Assembly (NCBI GenBank): GCA_021776755.1
Contig: JAJFFI010000515.1
Coordinates: forward strand, 1 to 7,982
DNA from: Alphaproteobacteria bacterium
GTDB lineage: Bacteria > Pseudomonadota > Alphaproteobacteria > JAJFFI01
Direction of reading: 5' to 3'
DNA length: 7,982 nucleotides
Below, piece after piece: positions 1 through 5,968 of the stretch. A model generated the notes under the pieces. The model saw only the letters and a list, made by a program, of their open reading frames with translations. It ran no database searches and was not told the DNA's origin. The first letter of the stretch is position 1. Each line of letters starts with the position of its first letter. Position numbers and translations under genes: made by a program.

Positions 1-567
1 CTGCCCGGCGGCGGCGCGCGTATTCTCCGCCCGGCGATCGCGACCAATCACCAGCACGGGGACGAACCCGCGGACCGGCCCGGCTTCACCCGCACCGCCG
101 CACGCCACGCCCATCTGAAAACCCTGCTCGCCGACGGCATCGCGCCCGGTGCGCTGGGGGACGCGTTTCTGGCAGCACCGCTCCGCCAGGTCCGCTATGG
201 CGAGGGTTTCGGCACGCTCTTCACGGCGGAGTACGAACCGCTGGCCCGCGCGATGACGCTGCGCTGGCCCGGAGGGGACTGGCCGCAATCCATCGCCGCC
301 TTCGCTGAAGGCCGCCGCTGCGTAAGCTATCCGGACGGGGCGCTACACGACGCCATCGCGGATACAGCGGCCGAGGCCGTTCCCCGGCCCACCGCCCCGG
401 CTGCACCCCTCTCGGCCCTCGCCGCCATGCGTCCCTCGCTGTCCCCCGCCGCCACCCGGGCCTTCGACCGCTGGCTCGCCGAAAGTTCAGGGGCCGAAAG
501 TTCAGCGAACGCGCCGGACTGGCGCCAGTTCGCGCAGATTTTTTCGCACTATTCCGTCCCCCTGTGA
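1..567 (+). CDS. C45-family autoproteolytic acyltransferase/hydrolase, 3' part (5' end outside window)
   Basis: The frame is open from the first base of the window to TGA at 565-567, giving 188 residues of C-terminal sequence. Features typical of the C45 / acyl-CoA:6-aminopenicillanate acyltransferase-like family (Ntn hydrolases related to choloylglycine hydrolase) are an A-T-N-H-Q segment about 15 residues in, followed by an R-x(4)-R-x-x-x-L-x-x-L-L helix, then G-T-L-F-T-A-E-Y-E-P and an R-W-P-G strand. Family members self-cleave before a catalytic Cys and hydrolyse or transfer amide-linked acyl groups. The nucleophile Cys would lie upstream and cannot be seen, so activity is unproven. The last ~70 residues are Ala/Pro/Ser-rich and look less conserved. 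It converges on the FAD dehydrogenase gene with 24 bp between stops. The assignment rests on remembered motif patterns; another Ntn-type amidase is the main alternative. Confidence 0.62.
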   Translation: MPGGGARILRPAIATNHQHGDEPADRPGFTRTAARHAHLKTLLADGIAPGALGDAFLAAPLRQVRYGEGFGTLFTAEYEPLARAMTLRWPGGDWPQSIAAFAEGRRCVSYPDGALHDAIADTAAEAVPRPTAPAAPLSALAAMRPSLSPAATRAFDRWLAESSGAESSANAPDWRQFAQIFSHYSVPL

Positions 568-591
568 CAACGATCCCCCTTGTGACGGCGG

Positions 592-1857
592 TCAGCGGCT
601 GCCGGATTTGGAGCCGAAACGTTTCGGGTCGAACATGGAGATATCGAAATTCGGCGCCCGGTCTTCGGCGAGGTCCGCGATGATTCGCCCGGTGATGCCG
701 CCGAGCGTCAGGCCGACATGCTGGTGCCCGAAAGCGTGGAGGATCCGGCCGGAGTGCGGCGACCGGCCGATCACCGGCAGCGCGTCGGGCATCGTCGGGC
801 GGAACCCCAGCCAGTCTTCATCCGGCGCGCCGATGTCGCCGAACATCTGGTGCGCCTTGCGCTTCAGGTAGGCCAGCCGGTGCGGGGATTTCGGTTGCTC
901 GAGGCCCGCGATCTCGACCGTGCCGGCAATCCGCAGCCCCGCCGCCATCGGCGTGGCGTAAAGCCCGCCGTCGGCCCAGCCGACCGGCCGGCTCACCAGA
1001 CCGCCGTGCTTGTGGAACATCAGGTGATGCCCCCGCTCGGTGTCCAGCGGCAGTGCTTCCGCACCTGACCCGGCGATGGATTTCGAGTGCGCGCCCGCCG
1101 CAATCACAACCTTGTCCGCAACGCGCGTGCCGCCATCGGCGAGATGCAGGGTCACGCCGTCATCGGCGGCCTCGGTCCGGGTCACGCCGGTCTGCCGCCA
1201 CTGGCCGCCCTTTTCGAGAAAACACGCGTGGAGCCGCTCGATCAGCGCCTGCGGGTCGCGCACATGGCGGGCGCCGCGAAACATCAGGCCCTTGTGGATC
1301 GGCAGTTTCAGCGCCGGCTCAAGCGCGCGGATCGCGGCTTCTTCCAGCACATCGAAGGCAACGCCATTGCGCCGCCGCCCCTCGAGGCCCGTGGCAGCAC
1401 GTGCGAACCCGGCCGCGGTCGAATAGATATAGAGACAGTCGTTTGCGACCATCAGGTCGCCGGCGCCCGCCGCCTCGATCAGCGGGTCGAGGCCGCTGTC
1501 GGCGCGGGCCAGGAGATCGCCGAGGATGTCGGTGATGCGCGCAACCCGCGCCGGCGTGCAGTTCCGCAGAAACGCCAGCATCCAGGGCAGATTGCGGAGC
1601 GCATAGGCCCAGTCGATCCCGAGCGGGCTCTCCTTCGAGAACAGCAGCGACGGCAGGTTCCACAGAATGTCCGGGCTGTTGACCGGGACGCAGGCGTAGG
1701 TCGCGATGGTGCCGGCATTACCATAAGACGCGCCGCTGCCGGGCGGGTTTTCGTCGAGCAGCAGCACCGACAGGCCGCGCATCCGGGCCCAGAGCGCACA
1801 GGACACGCCCACCATGCCGGCGCCGACTATTGCAAGATCGAATTCGGATGATTTCAT
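592..1857 (-). CDS. FAD-dependent oxidoreductase, DadA-like D-amino-acid/amine dehydrogenase
   Basis: The product is 421 aa, a normal length for the DAO/DadA family, which oxidises amino acids or secondary amines to imines with FAD and usually passes electrons to the respiratory chain. Residues 8-17 form the dinucleotide-binding V-G-A-G-M-V-G turn (glycines 12, 14, 17), with acidic D35/E36 at the end of the second strand for the FAD ribose. S-G-A-S-Y-G-N-A-G-T at 41-50 is the usual segment after it. The C-terminal region has G-F-R-P-T-M-P-D-A-L-P-V-I-G (351-364) and F-G-H-Q-H-V-G-L-T (376-384), the flavin/substrate contact motif of this family. ATG at 1857 is preferred over a GTG 18 nt upstream because GGAG lies 6 nt before the ATG. 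The gene diverges from the methyltransferase gene across a 113-bp gap. Substrate is not determinable: D-amino acids, D-hydroxyproline or an N-methylated amino acid are all possible. Confidence 0.88.
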   Translation of the reverse strand: MKSSEFDLAIVGAGMVGVSCALWARMRGLSVLLLDENPPGSGASYGNAGTIATYACVPVNSPDILWNLPSLLFSKESPLGIDWAYALRNLPWMLAFLRNCTPARVARITDILGDLLARADSGLDPLIEAAGAGDLMVANDCLYIYSTAAGFARAATGLEGRRRNGVAFDVLEEAAIRALEPALKLPIHKGLMFRGARHVRDPQALIERLHACFLEKGGQWRQTGVTRTEAADDGVTLHLADGGTRVADKVVIAAGAHSKSIAGSGAEALPLDTERGHHLMFHKHGGLVSRPVGWADGGLYATPMAAGLRIAGTVEIAGLEQPKSPHRLAYLKRKAHQMFGDIGAPDEDWLGFRPTMPDALPVIGRSPHSGRILHAFGHQHVGLTLGGITGRIIADLAEDRAPNFDISMFDPKRFGSKSGSR

Positions 1858-1970
1858 GGGCCGCTCCAGTGCCACCGCGGCGCGTCCGAGGCAAGTGTTT
1901 CGCGGATTGCGCCACCGACCCGGGCCGCATAGGTTGCGCGGCGTTCAACCCTGCCCGGAGCATTGCCCCC

Positions 1971-2900
1971 ATGCCCTATGCCTCCTATGCCGCAATCGAA
2001 AGCCGCCTCAAATCCGGCGGCGTCGTCATCCTCGATGGCGGCATCGGCACCGAGCTTGAACGGCGCGGTGTCGCCATGAACGCGGATGCCTGGTGCGGCG
2101 CGGCCACGCTCGAGAACAACGCCATGCTCGAGCAGGTGCATCTCGACTACATCGCGGCGGGGGCCGAGATCATTACCGCCAACACCTACGCCTCCTCGCG
2201 CCTGATGCTGGAGCCGGCGGGGCTCGGCGACCGGTTCGAGACGCTCAACCGCACCGCCGTCGAGACCGCAATGCGGGCGCGGGACCGGAGCGGCACGGAC
2301 GTGGTGGTCGCGGGCTCGCTCTCGCACATGGCGCCGATCGTGGCGGGATCGGCGGCGCAGGACGCGAGCCGGCTGCCGTCGGACGCCGCAATGGCGGATG
2401 CCTTCGGCGAGCTCGCAACACTTCTGAAGGATGCCGGGTGCGAGTTGATTCTGCTCGAACTCATGTACGACCCGGCACGCATTCCGCTGGCGTTCCGCGC
2501 CGCGGCCGAAACCGGCTTGCCGAGGTGGGCGGGCTTCGGGGCGCGCGCCGGCGATGGCGATACCGTCCTCAGTTTCGACCAGAGGCACGACATCCCGTTC
2601 CGCGAGATCGCCTCGCTTGTCGACGGCTTCGACTTCGCCGCCGCCGGTGTGATGCACACGGCGGCCAACGTCACCGCCGCGGCACTCGCGGTTCTGCGCA
2701 AGGTCTACGACGGTCCGCTCACGGCCTATCCCGACTCAGGCTATTTCAAGATGCCGAGCTGGCAGTTCGACGACATCATCCCGCCGGCCGAGCTTGCGGA
2801 CTACGCCCGCGGATGGGTCGACGAGGGCGCCCAGGTGCTCGGCGGCTGCTGCGGCCTGTCGCCGGAACACATCGCAGCACTGGCGCCGATGCGGGTTTGA
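1971..2900 (+). CDS. Homocysteine S-methyltransferase family protein
   Basis: The product is 309 aa, one Hcy-binding TIM-barrel domain with no cobalamin module, comparable in length to MmuM or the betaine-homocysteine methyltransferase core. Family landmarks are L-D-G-G-I-G-T-E-L (21-29), I-I-T-A-N-T-Y (67-73), L-L-E-L-M (161-165) and the C-terminal zinc-ligand motif L-G-G-C-C-G (290-295, Cys293/294). Known members move a methyl group from S-methylmethionine, betaine or a related donor to homocysteine through a zinc-activated thiolate. The third ligand usually sits in a G-x-N-C-type motif; here the equivalent stretch reads A-G-V-M-H-T (225-230), so His229 appears to replace Cys. The thiol acceptor may therefore not be homocysteine. 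ATG at 1971 is chosen because CGGAG lies 10 nt upstream; the frame stays open farther upstream, but that part overlaps the divergent gene's start region and looks non-coding. The 147-bp inverted-repeat element begins 50 bp after the stop. Confidence 0.87.
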   Translation: MPYASYAAIESRLKSGGVVILDGGIGTELERRGVAMNADAWCGAATLENNAMLEQVHLDYIAAGAEIITANTYASSRLMLEPAGLGDRFETLNRTAVETAMRARDRSGTDVVVAGSLSHMAPIVAGSAAQDASRLPSDAAMADAFGELATLLKDAGCELILLELMYDPARIPLAFRAAAETGLPRWAGFGARAGDGDTVLSFDQRHDIPFREIASLVDGFDFAAAGVMHTAANVTAAALAVLRKVYDGPLTAYPDSGYFKMPSWQFDDIIPPAELADYARGWVDEGAQVLGGCCGLSPEHIAALAPMRV

Positions 2901-2950
2901 GAACATCGGGTGGCGCCGGCAACGCCCAACGCCGACCACCAACCTCCACC

Positions 2951-3097
2951 GTCATTCCCGCGAAGGCGGGAATCCAGGGGCACAGTGCCGTGTTCCAATA
3001 TGATCGGGTGTCAGAATGTCGCGCTGGACCGAGCGAAACCTGCCCCTTGGCTGCATTGCCGGGGCGGCGTATGGATTCCCGCCTTCGCGGGAATGAC
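2951..3097. repeat. 147-bp MITE-like element with perfect 26-bp terminal inverted repeats
   Basis: Bases 2951-2976 and 3072-3097 are exact reverse complements over 26 bp; the match stops at both outer and inner edges. Each arm is itself a perfect hairpin: ATTCCCGC / GAAG loop / GCGGGAAT at 2954-2973, and the mirror copy at 3075-3094. The 95-bp interior has no convincing open frame and contains a short palindrome, GGCACAGTGCC, at 2979-2989. It fills the gap between two convergent genes and could fold into strong hairpins in RNA from either strand, so it may also limit read-through. The core resembles hairpin repeats scattered between genes in many proteobacteria. I see no target-site duplication at its ends, so mobility is inferred only from structure. 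Confidence 0.85.
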
Positions 3098-3116
3098 ACC
3101 GGGCGTAGGCCGCCCC

Positions 3117-3479
3117 CTACAAATCCTCCAGCCCCAGTTCCCGCTGTTTCTTCTTCGTCAGCCCGGCAGCGACGATCTTGTGCGACTGGCGGATGTAATC
3201 CTTCAGGTCCTCATCCGGGAGACCTGGTGCTGCATAGTTCTGGATCCATTTCAGGCCGCGGGAGGCGAGATAGGGCGCGGGGCGGCAGCCCGGCTGCTCG
3301 CGCAGCATCTCGAAGGCGATGTCGCTGACCTTGAACGTGACGGCGGGGCTCACCTCGTCCCAGCCGCCGATCGCAAACACCTTGCCGCCCACCTTCCACA
3401 CATGGGCCCCGCCCCACTGCACCACATGGGTGGTGGCGGGCAGGCTCTCGCAGAAGGTGTTGTATTCGTCGTAGGTCAC
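3117..3479 (-). CDS. MmcQ/YjbR-family protein
   Basis: The product is 120 aa, the usual size for the small MmcQ/YjbR (CyaY-like fold) family, often annotated as DNA-binding though its biochemical role is poorly defined. Visible landmarks are F-C-E-S-L-P near the N-terminus, H-V-W-K-V-G-G-K-V-F-A (26-36), T-F-K-V (48-51), and S-H-K-I-V-A-A-G-L (99-107) where the family usually has S-Y-x-L-V. It starts at GTG 3479 with AGGA 5 nt upstream; that AGGA overlaps the TAG stop of the preceding demethylase gene, and only 7 bp separate the two frames. Translational coupling and co-transcription are therefore likely. A longer in-frame extension exists upstream, but it lies inside the demethylase gene and shows no family similarity. 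Confidence 0.85.
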   Translation of the reverse strand: MTYDEYNTFCESLPATTHVVQWGGAHVWKVGGKVFAIGGWDEVSPAVTFKVSDIAFEMLREQPGCRPAPYLASRGLKWIQNYAAPGLPDEDLKDYIRQSHKIVAAGLTKKKQRELGLEDL

Positions 3480-3486
3480 CGGAATC

Positions 3487-4593
3487 CTAGATGAACGGCA
3501 GTTCGACCAGTTTGCCCGGAACGTCCTTGCCATCCTTCTTGACCACCACCGCGTCCCCCGGTTGGGCCGCGGTCTCGACCAGCGCAAAGCCGATGTTCTT
3601 CTCGAGCCGGCGGGACCAGACGCAGTTGGTCAGATCGCCGATCCGGCGGCCGTCCGGTCTGTGCATGTCGAACCACACCGACGGCGGATCGGTCGGCTCG
3701 TCGCCTTCGAGAATACAGCCGAGCTGGTGGCGTTTCGGACCCTCCTCCTTGATCTGCCGCAGCGCCTCGACGCCGATGACATAGTCCGGCACGTCGAGGT
3801 CGACATAGCGCCCGAGCCCGACCTCGAACGGGTTCGTCGTGTCGTCGGTGTCGCCACCATAGGACAGGAGCCCGCTCTCGATGCGCTCGTTCTGATTGGG
3901 GTTGCCGGGGCCGATGTCGAAGGGCTTGCCCGCCTCGGCGACAATATTCCAGAGCTCGGTGCCCTTCGTGCGGTCCATCAGATAGATCTCGAAGCCGCCC
4001 TGCTTGGACCAGCCCGAGCGCGCGACCGCCACCGGAATGCCCTCGATTTCGGAGGGCTTGAACCAGAAGTATTTCAGCTCGCGGACCCAGTCGCCGAAGA
4101 TCGAGGCCACCACGTCCTCGGCCTTCGGACCCTGCACCGCCAGCGGCGACACATCGGCCTCGAACACCTCGACATCCAGCGCGCGCTCGACCGCGATCGC
4201 ACGGGCCCAGAACAGGATGCTCGAATCGGCAATCGAGAACCAGTAACGGTCCTCGGCGAGCTTGAGCACGATGGGATCGTTGATCAGCGTGCCGGCATGA
4301 TTGCAGAGCGCGACATACTTGCCCTGCCCGACGACGCATTTGTCGAGATCGCGGGGCGCCAGAATCTGCGCGAGCCGTCCGGCATCGGGCCCGTAAAGCT
4401 CGATCTGCCGCTCGGCCGCGACGTCCCACATGGCGACGCCCTTCAGGAGCCGCCAGTATTCCGCGTCCGGATCGCCATAGCCGGTCGGCAGCAGCGTGCG
4501 GTTGTAGACGGTGAAGGCGGCCACGCCGGCCTCGACGGTGGCGTCGAAAAACGGCGACGGGCGCAGGCGCGCGGACGGCGAAATGGCAAACAT
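3487..4593 (-). CDS. dmdA: DmdA-type demethylase (GcvT/aminomethyltransferase fold), probable DMSP demethylase
   Basis: The product is 368 aa, matching the length of DmdA, which transfers a methyl group from dimethylsulfoniopropionate to tetrahydrofolate, giving methylmercaptopropionate and 5-methyl-THF in the cytoplasm. Features I recall from DmdA-like proteins are T-V-Y-N-R-x-L-L-P (28-36), W-D-V-A-A-E-R-Q (56-63), I-N-D-P (104-107), D-V-S-P-L-A-V-Q-G-P (147-156), A-R-S-G-W-S-K-Q-G-G-F-E-I-Y (191-204) and E-S-G-L-L-S-Y-G-G-D (239-248). A GcvT C-terminal barrel domain (about 285-368) follows. ATG at 4593 is chosen because similarity starts at M-F-A-I-S-P-S; the frame remains open to 5088, but the upstream translation is Arg/Pro-rich noise and overlaps a + strand gene. 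Only a weak G-rich ribosome site precedes the start. DmdA-like paralogs with other methylated substrates exist, so the family is firmer than the substrate. Confidence 0.8.
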   Translation of the reverse strand: MFAISPSARLRPSPFFDATVEAGVAAFTVYNRTLLPTGYGDPDAEYWRLLKGVAMWDVAAERQIELYGPDAGRLAQILAPRDLDKCVVGQGKYVALCNHAGTLINDPIVLKLAEDRYWFSIADSSILFWARAIAVERALDVEVFEADVSPLAVQGPKAEDVVASIFGDWVRELKYFWFKPSEIEGIPVAVARSGWSKQGGFEIYLMDRTKGTELWNIVAEAGKPFDIGPGNPNQNERIESGLLSYGGDTDDTTNPFEVGLGRYVDLDVPDYVIGVEALRQIKEEGPKRHQLGCILEGDEPTDPPSVWFDMHRPDGRRIGDLTNCVWSRRLEKNIGFALVETAAQPGDAVVVKKDGKDVPGKLVELPFI

Positions 4594-4666
4594 GGGCACC
4601 GGCCCCCGATTTATCTGCCGGCGCCATGGCCGGACTTCCCTGCGGACCATCCGCAAAACCGCGCCC

Positions 4667-4695
4667 CGTCTAGCGCTAGGCTCCCGCGTATTCAA
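4667..4695 (-). promoter_or_regulatory. Weak candidate promoter with overlapping 10-bp palindrome upstream of the demethylase gene
   Basis: On the - strand, TTGAAT (4695-4690) is followed after 17 bp by TAGACG (4672-4667), giving 4/6 and 3/6 matches to the sigma70 boxes. A perfect palindrome CTAGCGCTAG (4670-4679) overlaps the -10 side, which would suit an operator. It lies about 75-100 bp upstream of the demethylase ATG, within a locally AT-richer patch. Both box matches are modest, so chance is a real alternative. Confidence 0.25.
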
Positions 4696-4759
4696 TATAA
4701 ATCGGCGCTTTGGCCCACCGGCGAATCGCGGCCGTGTACCGGCAGGCCGGGCCCAACCG

Positions 4760-4776
4760 GAAATTTTGTGAATTTC
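4760..4776. repeat. Short inverted repeat GAAATT-N5-AATTTC
   Basis: Six-base perfect arms are separated by TTGTG. The site is AT-rich in a GC-rich setting and lies 55 bp before the start of the 56-aa membrane peptide gene, within the divergent gap between it and the demethylase gene. It has the size of an operator for a dimeric regulator. A similar dyad, GAAATC-CGT-GATTTC, occurs at 5045-5059. The function is unknown. Confidence 0.35.
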
Positions 4777-4831
4777 GCTGGGTCTATCGCTGGTTAAGGC
4801 GGGCAGCCGTGGAAGCGCGCAAGATGTCTGC

Positions 4832-5002
4832 ATGATGAAAACACACAGTACCCTCTCCACTCTCTCGCCGCCTTCGCCTGTTGCCGAGGGCACCTTCCTC
4901 GGCACCGCCAAGGACATTTCGATCAAGGCGCTGACGCTTCTGGTCGTCACCGGCGGCGTGGTCATCGCGCTCTCCTCGGCGATCTTCGGGGGCATGGGGT
5001 AA
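4832..5002 (+). CDS. Small single-pass membrane protein, 56 aa, unrecognised
   Basis: The frame runs ATG-ATG at 4832 to TAA at 5000-5002. The first ~30 residues are polar and Ser/Thr/Pro-rich with an A-K-D-I-S-I-K segment. Residues ~32-54 form one hydrophobic stretch (A-L-T-L-L-V-V-T-G-G-V-V-I-A-L-S-S-A-I-F) long enough to span the membrane, and the peptide ends G-G-M-G. No signal-cleavage motif is apparent, so it is probably an N-in anchored peptide. Codons favour C or G in the third position after the first fifteen, in keeping with real coding. The ribosome-binding site is poor: the nearest purine run, GGAAG, is 16 nt upstream of the first ATG. The next + strand gene starts 157 bp downstream. 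I do not recognise a family. Confidence 0.55.
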   Translation: MMKTHSTLSTLSPPSPVAEGTFLGTAKDISIKALTLLVVTGGVVIALSSAIFGGMG

Positions 5003-5044
5003 ACGTCCTCAAGGGTGCTGCTCCGGTCACGGGAATGTGCGTCA

Positions 5045-5059
5045 GAAATCCGTGATTTC
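5045..5059. repeat. Short inverted repeat GAAATC-CGT-GATTTC
   Basis: Six-base perfect arms flank a 3-nt spacer, in the gap between the 56-aa peptide gene and the first exported protein gene, 100 bp before that gene's start. It resembles the dyad at 4760-4776 in its GAAAT...ATTTC ends, although spacing differs by 2 bp. It may be an operator or a chance hairpin. The rest of the 5003-5159 gap holds nothing else I can support apart from the ribosome site. Confidence 0.3.
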
Positions 5060-5159
5060 GGCCCGTCGGCAATTGCGCGCTTTTGCACACCCTGTCACAC
5101 TGATGCCTTATTGGCGGCCTCCGTCGCGGGGCCCGCCGGGGACAATTCAGGAGAGACAC

Positions 5160-5783
5160 ATGCGCGCATCCCGCCCGGTCATGGCCCTGGCCATCCTTCT
5201 CGGAATTGCGGGAGCGGCGTCCGTTGCGGCCCAGACCACCGGAACCGCTGGCGGATCGACTGGCGCAGCCCTCACCCCGGTCGAGCCAGAAGCGACCCGC
5301 GGCAGTGCCGCACTCCGCACCATCAGCTATTCCCCCATTCCCGCCCGGGCAGCGGTGGTCCTCCTCGCCCTGGGCGATACTGGCATCAACGTCTTTCTCG
5401 AAGAACGCCTCACCGAGCTACTTCGCCGGAAGGGCTACCGGGTCGCGGACAAGGGCGACATCTTCCTGACCTATAATTTCGTCGGCAAGGCGTTCGTCGA
5501 ATCGCTTGAAAAGCGCTTCCAGGACCAGATCCGCGCGGATACCTCAATCAACATCCCGATCACCCGGTACAACTACCGCCCTGCCCAAGGCCCCGTGCGC
5601 GAGCGCCGCCGGCTCGAAATCTCCATCGCCGACACCCGCCAGGGCAAGCACTGGGAAGGCTCGATCGAGGGCATCGTGGGCGGCACCCAGCAGTCGGTGG
5701 CCGACGCGATGGCGCGCATCCTGCTGAACCGGATGGGCCAGACCGTCCGTCCCGTGTTCGTCGAGGTCAAAGCCGGCAGCTGA
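5160..5783 (+). CDS. Exported protein of unknown function, paralog A (W-E-G-S-I-E-G family)
   Basis: The product is 207 aa. ATG at 5160 follows a strong AGGAG at 5149-5153 with a 6-nt spacer. Residues 1-24 form a Sec signal peptide (R2/R5, hydrophobic 7-21, likely cleavage V-A-A|Q), so the mature protein should be periplasmic. A low-complexity Gly/Thr/Ala/Pro linker (~25-50) leads to the folded part: L-R-T-I-S-Y-S-P (52-59), a helix ending R-R-K-G-Y-R-V-A-D (89-97), a strand I-F-L-T-Y-N-F (101-107), then R-L-E-I-S-I-A (151-157), W-E-G-S-I-E-G (165-171) and a C-terminal helix A-D-A-M-A-R-I-L-L (181-189). The order helix, G-Y/F-R/K strand, substrate-like W-x-G strand recalls DUF4136-type envelope proteins, but that link is a guess. 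It is a diverged paralog of the next gene. Function is not recognised. Confidence 0.85.
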   Translation: MRASRPVMALAILLGIAGAASVAAQTTGTAGGSTGAALTPVEPEATRGSAALRTISYSPIPARAAVVLLALGDTGINVFLEERLTELLRRKGYRVADKGDIFLTYNFVGKAFVESLEKRFQDQIRADTSINIPITRYNYRPAQGPVRERRRLEISIADTRQGKHWEGSIEGIVGGTQQSVADAMARILLNRMGQTVRPVFVEVKAGS

Positions 5784-5791
5784 CCGCCCGT

Positions 5792-5893
5792 CCTGTGACC
5801 CTCCCGGATATGTCACCACACTGAACCTGTGACCCTCCCGGATATGTCACGACGCCGAACCTGTGACCTTCCCGGATATGTCACGACGCTGAA
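5792..5893. repeat. Three tandem 34-bp repeats, each with a GTGAC-N12-GTCAC dyad
   Basis: Units lie at 5792-5825, 5826-5859 and 5860-5893. Units differ at only a few bases (for example C or T near base 10, and variation in the last 10 bases). Each begins CCTGTGACC, contains TCCCGGATATGTCAC and ends GAA. Within each, GTGAC and GTCAC form a perfect inverted pair around 12 bases. A fourth, decayed start CCTGTGAC lies at 5894-5901. The array fills most of the gap between the two exported paralogs and ends just before the promoter-like region of the second. It could be an operator array for a dimeric regulator, or a duplicated insertion-sequence end. No transposase is nearby. Confidence 0.9.
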
Positions 5894-5902
5894 CCTGTGA
5901 CA

Positions 5903-5933
5903 TTGCCGAAGCGGCTCCGCGTCCCCATATAAG
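5903..5933 (+). promoter_or_regulatory. Candidate promoter for exported paralog B
   Basis: TTGCCG at 5903-5908 (4/6 to the -35 box) and TATAAG at 5928-5933 (5/6 to the -10 box) are separated by 19 bp, slightly long. A start of transcription near 5940 would leave a short leader carrying the GGGGAG ribosome site at 5953-5958. The -35 element lies inside the decayed fourth copy of the 34-bp repeat, so anything bound to the array would touch polymerase. The call rests on box similarity alone. Confidence 0.35.
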
Positions 5934-5968
5934 GGCATCGTTTCAGTCCTTTGGGGAGCCCCGCCGCC

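Noticed and set aside
561..591. Two GTGAC motifs near 564 and 581 as relatives of the 34-bp repeats
   Set aside because: Only the short CCTGTGAC or TGTGAC part matches; the TCCCGGATAT core and GTCAC partner are missing, and one copy is in the end of a coding region.
1087..1851. 254-residue open frame on the + strand opposite the FAD dehydrogenase gene
   Set aside because: It lies wholly antisense to a clear dehydrogenase gene and its composition (Arg/His/Gln-rich) is typical of a complementary-strand shadow.
1858..1875. GTG at 1875 as the start of the FAD dehydrogenase
   Set aside because: The ATG at 1857 has GGAG 6 nt upstream and places the FAD-binding strand at the usual distance from the N-terminus.
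1858..1970. Divergent promoters in the 113-bp gap between the dehydrogenase and methyltransferase genes
   Set aside because: The best + strand pair (TTGCGC, 17 bp, TAGGTT) matches only 3/6 at each box, and no good - strand pair was found. A promoter is expected here but cannot be pinpointed.
3562..4797. 411-residue open frame on the + strand opposite the demethylase gene
   Set aside because: It is antisense to a well-supported family member, with an Arg/Asp/His-rich translation and no domain or start signal.
4594..5088. N-terminal extension of the demethylase frame up to 5088 on the - strand
   Set aside because: The frame lacks stops only because the DNA is GC-rich. The added ~165 residues are Arg/Pro-rich, match nothing expected in the family and overlap the 56-aa + strand gene. 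Family similarity begins exactly at the ATG at 4593.
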